DNA of 64,000 nucleotides, taken from assembly GCA_023213315.1 (NCBI GenBank), contig JAKCPI010005067.1, forward strand, positions 1 to 64,000, read 5' to 3'. A model generated the notes under the pieces. It was not told where the DNA came from. It did not search any database and saw nothing but the letters and a program-made list of their open reading frames with translations. The translations under genes were made by a program, and so were the position numbers. Source of the DNA: Euborellia annulipes (Eukaryota > Arthropoda > Insecta > Dermaptera > Anisolabididae). This document shows positions 57,206-64,000 of this stretch, one piece after another (position 1 is the first letter of the stretch; the number at the start of each line of letters is the position of its first letter).

Positions 57206-57543
57206 GATTCAGCTATTCACTTCGTTAACTTAAAATAATATTTAAAAAAAATTTTACCGAAAAGGCATCAGGGTCTATATTAAAAGACAGAAAAGAAGTC
57301 ATAGGTGAAACAGTAAAAAAGGATCAACCCAACTTTGTTTACATTATAGATTTTGTTTTTGATGTTCCTATTTTCTTAAAGTATTGCAATACATCTTGTA
57401 ACAATTATTAACTGTTAATTAATCCTATTTTTTACTGTTTTATTTTTTTGAAAGTCGATCAGTTAGTTGAGGATTATATAGAATTTTAGTAAAACAGGTC
57501 CTCTTTTCATATGGGATTTAAAAACTCTATTTAATCTGAGAAC

Positions 57544-57754
57544 TAGGGCCGTAGCTTGGGGTATATTGGTTCCAACTCCCCGCCTCCCGGAAATCCCGAA
57601 AAAATAAATATAAATCAAGAGAAATAAATATTTTTAGAGAGAATCAGGGTGTTAAAGTTTTAATTATTGTTAGAAAATGTATTCATTTAGGAGGGGGGAA
57701 TTACCTCTCGAATCGTTAGAACCCCCCCCCCACTCGAAAAAAACTACGCCCCTG
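57544..57754. mobile_element. hAT-type MITE, 7/8 target duplication
   Basis: Ends TAGGGCCGTAGC and (reverse complement) CAGGGGCGTAGTTT, flanked by CTGAGAAC and CTGAAAAC. Confidence 0.75.
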
Positions 57755-58031
57755 CTGAAAACGATAAATTTTTAAGTTTGAATATTTTTCTAATAGCTAT
57801 TATTTACCTTTATTTCGTATCTTTGAGGTTTAGATCTTTGTGAAAACAATCAGAGAAATAGAATACAGTATCCTTATAAATACAGTGGCGAATTCAAGAG
57901 ATCTGTCTCTAAAATAAAAGAAATTTTCAACAAAAACATGAAAAAATTACTATATCTACCATTAAAAATTATAATCGCTACTTCTCCCATTCAATGCATC
58001 CAGTATGAACTTAAAGCACTAAAACAATTGG

Positions 58032-58515
58032 AAAAAATCTGGTGGGACTGGTCTCACAACACACAACTTTTTCTTACCTTTGGTAAGGGAAAGTTGTGTT
58101 CATTGCTTGTCACACCAGATTTTTTGGGTTGAGAATTACGTTTTGGAGAGCATCTTAAAAACAATTGAATTTTAATCTAAATCGATAGAGCGAATTTTGA
58201 GAAAATCGAAAAAAACTGAAAAAGTACATTAGTAAAGTACTAGTACTTTTTGGCCGATTTTGTTCAAAAGCTTCGTGTCACGTCCCAAGGGGGCACCTAA
58301 CTTAAATATAAAATTTCACCCTGCGAGCTCTTCTCGTTCTTGAGATATTATGTTCACAGACAGACAGACACACTCCCAGACAGACCATGTGGCGAAAACA
58401 GGGGACCTCAAAACGTGTATATCCATCAAAATCTCTACATCGAACTTTTGACATCAAATCAATACTTTCTCTCTCTATATATATTACATACATTCCTAGG
58501 TAAGAGAAAGTAAAA
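58032..58515 (-). repeat. TTTACTTTCTC element with terminal hairpin
   Basis: An inverse copy of the 5893 element: hairpin at 58032-58126, then CAGACCATGTGGCG and ATACTTTCTCTC ending in AGAGAAAGTAAAA. Confidence 0.8.
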
Positions 58516-58526
58516 ATGGTTAAAGG

Positions 58527-59713
58527 CAGGGGTGTCAAACTAAAAAGCTAATTTTGGCCAAATAAACAATGCTAACTTTAGGTGGGTCTCAAAAATAATA
58601 AAATAATAATTGCTCGCACTGATAAGTATTTCAAGATGAAGAAAGACCCTTAAGCAGTCGAAATCTCGGGGCCCTGTCAACGCCTTGCGGAAAATTTTTT
58701 CTCCGTCCGTGAAAATCATTTTACCCTTTTTTTTAGGGAAACGAAATTTTTTTCGTCTGAAATTTTTACTCCTTCCCTGACATTTTACCTTTTTTTTGGA
58801 GAAGCGATATTTTTGGCGCCCTGCGCGGATTTTCGAGTATTCTCAAATATAGAGGTGAACAGGAGGTTTACTCGTTTAGTTGCAGATGAAAACGCAGACG
58901 GAAATAATTTACAAAAAATTATGTCCAAGATTTTTAATATAACCAGACGACTTCAATTCTTTCTGATTCATATAATAACTAAAAATTAATGTAATAGCCT
59001 TAATCTTTCAATTTTGTTAAAAAAGAAAAAGTATATAATGATGTGATTAATTATTTGTATTTCTGTGTATTGCGATTTTGTAATTTCGCAGGTCTGATGA
59101 TGGTCTTACAAGGAGTCCCCACGGGTGGTGTGTCACCGATTTTTTTCAAACTCATAGGATTTGAAGATTAGTATCTGGGCATCAATTTCCTAAAGCAGTA
59201 CGATGCACTACTCAAGAACACTCAAGAAAATCGACTTTGAAGACTATCAAGATTTCCGAGAACTAGCGACTCCTTGTTTACTAGACTGTAGCACTTTCTC
59301 TCTCGACTACCAGACACTGTTGACATAAGCTTATAAATAAAATTATCCAAACTTATAGAACTCGGAAATCTTGATAGTCTTCAAAGTCGATTTTCTTGAG
59401 TGTTCTTGAGTAGTGCATCGTACTGCTTTAGGAAATTGATGCCCAGATACTAATCTTCAAATCCTATGAGTTTGAAAAAAATCGGTGACACACCACCCGT
59501 GGGGACTCCTTGTTAGACAGAAACTGAATTATTGCAATTGCAGTCGTCTGGTTATATTAAAAATCCTCGACATAATTTTTTTGTAAATTATTTCCATTTG
59601 CGTTTCCATCTGCAACTAAACGAGTAAACCTCCTGTTCACCTCTATATTATCCATATTATTTGACTGGGCCGCACAAATGTTCATCTCTCGGGCCGTGAG
59701 TTTGACACCCCTG
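58527..59713. mobile_element. hAT-type element with nested palindrome
   Basis: Ends CAGGGGTGTCAAACT and (reverse complement) CAGGGGTGTCAAACTC, flanked by GTTAAAGG and GTCTAAGG (6 of 8). Between them lies a ~800-base palindrome at 58856-59650. Confidence 0.75.
58856..59650. repeat. Near-perfect palindrome, arms about 390 bases
   Basis: GGAGGTTTACTCGTTTAG in the left arm recurs inverted near 59613-59632, and long blocks such as AGTACGATGCACTACTCAAG match inverted around a centre near 59320. It is nested in a hAT-type element. Confidence 0.85.
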
Positions 59714-59721
59714 GTCTAAGG

Positions 59722-60667
59722 GAATAATATTTTTATTTCACTGGGCTGGTATGTACCAGAAAACCTTCAAAAAGTCGTGGTTTAAATCTTCCCTTAGTTG
59801 AAGCATCCTAGTCAAAGACTTTGTTAGCTCAAGCAAAACAGGACTCGGTTATAATATTTGTAAAATTTAATTAAATTATTAACTTGTGCAAAATATATTA
59901 ACATGACGTCTTTTGATCATTCTGTGCGAAAAATTAAATACCTCTATTCATTTCAATAAGTGTCGACTAACTCACCCGCCGACCCCTTCAAAGAATAAAA
60001 GCCTGGACTGACAAAGGGACAAATATTTGCCAAATTTTTCGTACAAAAGTTCCTGATCTCGAGTGGCCATCTATTCACATTCACGAATTTTTTTTTTTTT
60101 TTAACTCTTTCTTGGTGTCGCGTGGGTGTGCTGCAGCTTTGAAGCCATACCCCTCCCCCCTCCCCTTTTCTTCTTCTTTTCCATTCATTGATTTCTTGGA
60201 GAACCATCATACAATTTAAAATTATTTTTCTTTTTATAAAAAAGTTTTTTTTTGTCCCCTTTTAAAAGAAAGAAAACACCATATGTTGTCTAGAGAGAGT
60301 TCAGGTAGCCGTTCGAAACGTTTATCACAATCTTGAATGTTCAATCACTTTTCTATATATTATAAAAAAAAAGGTTTATAAAAAATTATACTTTATAAAA
60401 TAGACTTTAAACAGAGTATTGGCTTTCCATTCAACTTGATATATTAATTTCTTTTTCCTATTCTTTTTTTATTGAAAGGAAATAGTTTTGGGCTTTACCA
60501 AAACATATGGCAATTTTTGGATCAAATTTTTTTATTTAATTCATTATAAATATAATAGTCAACCAAGGGCGGATACAAGGGGGGTAATTACCTCCGAGAT
60601 TTGAGAAAAATATTTTTCTTGGTAATTAAATTTTATTTTTAATATAAAATTTTAAAAATTAATACTT
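59722..60667. other. AT-rich, part of the probable intron
   Basis: No gene signal was seen. The sequence CAAGGGCGGATACAAGGGGG near 60563 looks like a solo hAT MITE left end. Confidence 0.45.
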
Positions 60668-60738
60668 GAAAATTTGAACCCGCGACCTCGGTATACAAGG
60701 CCAGCACGCTAACCCCTACACCAAGCCCGAGGGCACAT
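60668..60738 (-). mobile_element. SINE family 1, tRNA-like head
   Basis: On - it reads GCCCTCGGGCTTGGTGTAGG, GGTTAGCGTGCTGGCC and CGCGGGTTCAAATT, with the best-preserved A and B boxes in the window. It is not a functional tRNA, since a real anticodon arm and acceptor pairing are not seen. Confidence 0.8.
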
Positions 60739-61004
60739 TGATACTTGGAAATTAAAAGGTCGTAAAGGGCAAAATGATACTTTTCAGGAGAACCAAAAAA
60801 AAATTTGCCTCTTTTTTGACTTACTTGGAGAGCAAGCCTTTCGATACCGCCCTAGAGCATCCGGCTTTCCGACTTTGAATTGAAAATTTAATTTTTTTTT
60901 CTCTTTTAATAGTTATATATTTTTATTATAATAAAAAATAATTATTAATGAATAATATTGGCGGGATCCCTTGAACCTTGGCGGGTTAGGCTAACAACAA
61001 GAAA

Positions 61005-61188
61005 GGCTTTGACCAATCAGAAGCCAAGAAAATTGTTACGTCACTCATCAAGCGGTATTTTAGTCTGGTCCACATCATCTTTATTAGTTGTTTTTGAGAT
61101 AGAAAGTGTTAACATTGTGTTAGTGTTTGTGATTGTGTGTATATCAAGACAACCCCTTCATTTCATCTCTTCTCATTAAATAGTGAGT
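61005..61188 (+). promoter_or_regulatory. Promoter-like island with CCAAT, CRE-like site and splice donor
   Basis: Contains a CCAAT box (61013-61017) followed by TTACGTCA (61036-61043), then a moderately GC-rich stretch without long ORFs, then donor ATA|GTGAGT at 61183. This layout suits an alternative promoter with a noncoding first exon inside the intron of the gene starting at 53770. It is inference from motif arrangement. Confidence 0.3.
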
Positions 61189-61308
61189 AAAATTAATATT
61201 ATTTATTTATCTGGACCATTTATTATAAAAATACAAGTATATTATACGTGTAAATATTTAATAGAATTTAGAATAAAGGTTAATTAGTTCATCCGAATCA
61301 CCGCCAGG

Positions 61309-61398
61309 ATGGCGCCAGCGTACGGTTCTTTATTAAATTTACTCTTTGCCCTTGTCATGGGCTCGTGCGCTTTGAAATTCTCCGAAAGAATCTATTAA
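61309..61398 (+). CDS. Short ORF with signal-peptide-like sequence
   Basis: ATG in a strong context (GCCAGGATGG) begins MAPAYGSLLNLLFALVMGSC and stops after 29 residues. The hydrophobic core resembles a signal peptide. No donor keeps the frame open. It may be an upstream ORF of the promoter-like island or chance. Confidence 0.2.
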   Translation: MAPAYGSLLNLLFALVMGSCALKFSERIY

Positions 61399-61764
61399 AA
61401 TTTCCACAAAAAAAGGAAACGTGAATCTTTCATAATAAATGGACCATGTATAATTAAAATAATAATATTTGCACAAATTTAACAGAAGGTGGTTCGTAAA
61501 AACGTTTGCTGTTTTGTTTCTTCCGAAATCATATCTTATTGCTTTTATTTTTTTTATTATTAGCCCCCTAAAAGCTCGTTTAAAATTTTTTTGCTCTTAA
61601 TAAATTATTATTTTAAAATTTTTTTCATCTTTTGTGACATTTATATTAAGAAACTGAGAAAAGACGAGAAGATAATATCTTAAATATTATACAAAACCGG
61701 CTGGACAATTGTCAGTTTTATTCTATTATCTCAGCTTGCGACTTGTAGCCAGGGGGGGGGGGGC

Positions 61765-61990
61765 TATCTCCCCGGGCTCTTTGCGCTCAAATCTTAAAAT
61801 TCTAATAAATATTTTTCATGGTTAAAATTTCAATAAAAAATCATTTTCTTAAAATTTTTTTTTCTGAGGGTTCCCAGGCCCTTTAAGCTCAAATCTTAAA
61901 ATTATAATTCAAAAAACCATTTTCTTGAAATTTTTTTCCTGAGGGGGCCCGAACCCTTTAACCTCAAATCTTAAAATTATAATTTTGTCC
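61765..61990. repeat. Tandem repeat, about three ~80-base units
   Basis: CTCAAATCTTAAAATT recurs three times with TTTTCTTGAAATTTTTTTCC and CCCAGGCCCTTT between. A G-tract precedes it, recalling the internal units of the hAT-type MITE at 50689. Confidence 0.75.
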
Positions 61991-62809
61991 GGTTTGGCGT
62001 CCGGATCTGAGAAATGTCCGGATTTTACTAATATGAACTGAAAAAGTGACCAAATTGGGGAATTTTCTTCCAAGTCGCACCTTAGGTGCCCCATAATATT
62101 TATTTTTGAATTTAAAATGCTTATAAATCAAGTTAAGTTTGATAATATATTTCACGTCTCAGGATAGATAAAAACTCAGATTTCAGTGGCTAATTTTCAA
62201 AAATTTTTCCATATCCCTCTGACCACCCGGTCGTCTGTCCGTCAGCCCTCAATAAATTATGGTATGTTTAGGGAATTTTGACAAATTTTTAAATAAATAT
62301 TATTGCCCGTGACCCGTGGCTCAGAGAGAAGACAGTAGCTTCTCGCTCCGGGGCCGGTCACTTCCGACTTTTCCACTTTTTATTAATTTACGAAAAGTCG
62401 AGGGCAGTTGACTCTCGATTTATTTATTTTTTAATAAAACATATTTTTCTAACTTGAATGAAATTTAACATACAAATCAAAGATCAAAATATTATTTCTC
62501 AAATAGTAGTTACGTATTGTTTGTTTTTATTTATTATGTCAAGTTTAAAAGAGAGAAGATTTTTCTCCACACTGATATTTCACTATTTTAAAACTAAGTA
62601 AATTTGCTTTCGATTTATTTTGATTTGCTCTACATTATCTTCCATCTCTTCTCTATTACTGTAATTTTCGAGAAATCTCCCTAAGACAATCGGGGCCCAA
62701 ATGCAAGAGATAGTTTGACAAGTTGGACAATAGGGGCAAGTTACAAACCACACACATACACTTAACAGTTATAGACACACTTGTACATCTTGTACTCGTG
62801 TACTTCTGC

Positions 62810-63185
62810 AGAAAGCAGACACCTACGGGTCAGTTCCTTGCCAGGCCTTAACGTTTAACTTGGCTTGTCAGAGTCACCGGGAACCTCTTATCTCGGGGTT
62901 GGTTTCGGATTCAGGGGGTGGCCGAGGGTGGATCCATCCCAGCTGGGGGTGGTTTCAATTGTGTCCATTGCATATGCAGGCCGCTAATTGGATGGCACAG
63001 ACCCTGGCCCTTCCTCTTGCCTGCTGCCTCCTTCCTCTGTTCACCCCATTCATCCCTTGGGCCCTTCCGACTGTTATCCCGTTCAACTCGAACGATAATC
63101 GCATCTCCTCGTCCTGACCATTCCATTCCTGACTCTGTTTCTGCCTCTGCCCTTTATTGCAAGCCAAATGCAGAGCTACAACTTC
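62810..63185. other. GC-rich island of unknown role
   Basis: About 375 bases with clearly higher G+C than anything nearby. ORFs stay open on both strands simply because stop codons are rare here. It contains an inverted CCAAT (ATTGG) and ATTGCATATGC, an octamer-like site. No repeat partner is visible. It could be an enhancer or promoter of the gene beginning at 53.8 kb, or a gene fragment. Confidence 0.35.
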
Positions 63186-63589
63186 AAATTTCAAAAAATA
63201 AAAATCTAGAATTAATTAAAAAAAAAAAATCTCGATTTAGAAAGATGCTCTTTTATTTCTTATATTGTGTTACTCTACTATTTTTTTGTTCTTAATCGTT
63301 TTTTTTTAATGCAGTAATAACTCGAATAGTACGGGTTTCAGTTTCACAGATTTTCCGGACTATTTGAAACTAATTGAGGAACTAACATACGATAATTGGT
63401 TACAAACAAATTCTTTAGCTTTTTAGTTTAAAATTTTTAAGAAAATTGTTTTAATTTTTTTTATTTTTCAAGTAAAAGACATTTTTTTTATTGAAAAAAT
63501 ATCAACCCGCACTAGATTGAAAATGGACTAATCAAAAAATCATCTGCTTTTTTTCTAAATAGCAAAAATTTATTTAATATTCTTCTTCT

Positions 63590-63832
63590 TCTTCTCTCCT
63601 CGCCGTGCCCCGCGATGCGGGGTCGGCGGTCTTCACTCTTTCCCTCCAACCTTATCATACGTTTTTACGACCGGGAGAAATAGGACAGGCCGGCCCGTCG
63701 CACGGTCTGACGCCTGTTGAAAAGAGGAAGAAAGAGACAAACATTTAAAGAACTGAAGGACTGCCTGTCCCAGCACGGGCAGCTCGTGGTCGCCATCCAC
63801 ATAACCACAAGATGTGGGCCCCTGATCAAAAA
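63590..63832 (+). mobile_element. Short retroposon-like sequence with A-tail
   Basis: Starts at a TTC repeat and GCCCCGCGATGCGGGGTCGG, and ends GGGCCCCTGATC plus an A-tract. An inverse fragment of its start is at 32550-32610. Origin unknown. Confidence 0.55.
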
Positions 63833-64000
63833 AAAAAAGTTATTTAATATTCTGAAAAGTTAATAAACAAAAAATTATTTGTTCTGAAGTTATGCCAATA
63901 ATAACAGAATTTTTTTTGTCTTTTCGGCATCTTAGGCCATATGAACTTAAAATGAGATCCAATTTAGAGATTATTTTTTTCGTTAATTTGCATTTTTTTG

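Noticed and set aside
60676..60735. Possible functional tRNA gene
   Set aside because: A and B boxes are visible, but acceptor and anticodon arms do not pair properly and similar heads recur at 24.4 and 34.2 kb attached to SINE bodies.
62918..63295. 125-residue ORF in the GC-rich island
   Set aside because: Open on both strands and in several frames because stop codons are rare in GC-rich DNA. The predicted protein is low in structure, has no recognisable domain and ends in a lysine run from AT-rich sequence.

Overview
This is a eukaryotic, almost certainly animal, nuclear window. It has roughly 30% G+C by eye, spliceosomal introns from under 100 bases to several kilobases, two genes split into many small exons, and a dense mix of DNA-transposon derivatives, fold-back elements, tRNA-derived SINEs and dead retroelement pieces. 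The element types and the intact lipase/DHX36 pair fit an arthropod. I cannot name the species from the sequence.

Two protein genes can be rebuilt in full, with every splice phase fitting. (1) On the + strand, 11870-24793, an 8-exon gene encodes a 399-residue secreted acid/gastric-type lipase of the alpha/beta-hydrolase fold, with signal peptide, GHSLG nucleophile elbow, Asp and His. (2) On the - strand, 49249-27882, a 17-exon gene encodes a 997-residue DHX36/RHAU DEAH-box helicase. It keeps the N-terminal RHAU-specific G-quadruplex-binding motif and all helicase motifs, and needs one GC-AG intron. The two genes converge tail to tail; the 3.1 kb between their stop codons is mostly transposons.

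Three weaker gene signals flank them. A possible two-exon small protein (1535-1655 joined to 8547-8599) is followed by a GC-balanced exon-like island holding a second ORF. A convincing first coding exon with a good start context and donor (53770-53851, +) begins a gene that runs out of the window, or ends at an alternative 3' exon near 55.5 kb. Promoter-like or GC-rich islands lie at about 61.0-61.4 kb and 62.8-63.2 kb.

Most of the rest is mobile DNA. At least ten hAT-type MITEs are present, several with perfect 8-bp target duplications, one of them also matched by an unfilled copy of its target 3 kb away. PIF/Harbinger MITEs occur with TTA or TAA duplications, one carrying a MADF-like gene remnant. 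There are Tc1/mariner and pogo-like MITEs, a mariner remnant with a transposase fragment, a LINE broken by a MITE, two SINE families, and more than twenty palindromes. Nested insertions are common. About fourteen unrelated palindromes share a two-part motif (CTGAAGATGG, short stem, CCGAAACGT) resembling a hammerhead-ribozyme core, which is the most interesting recurring signal here. A 1.3 kb near-perfect palindrome whose two ends are tRNA-like sits inside a larger hAT-like element at 50.4-52.8 kb.

All similarity statements come from recognising families by eye; no database search was run.
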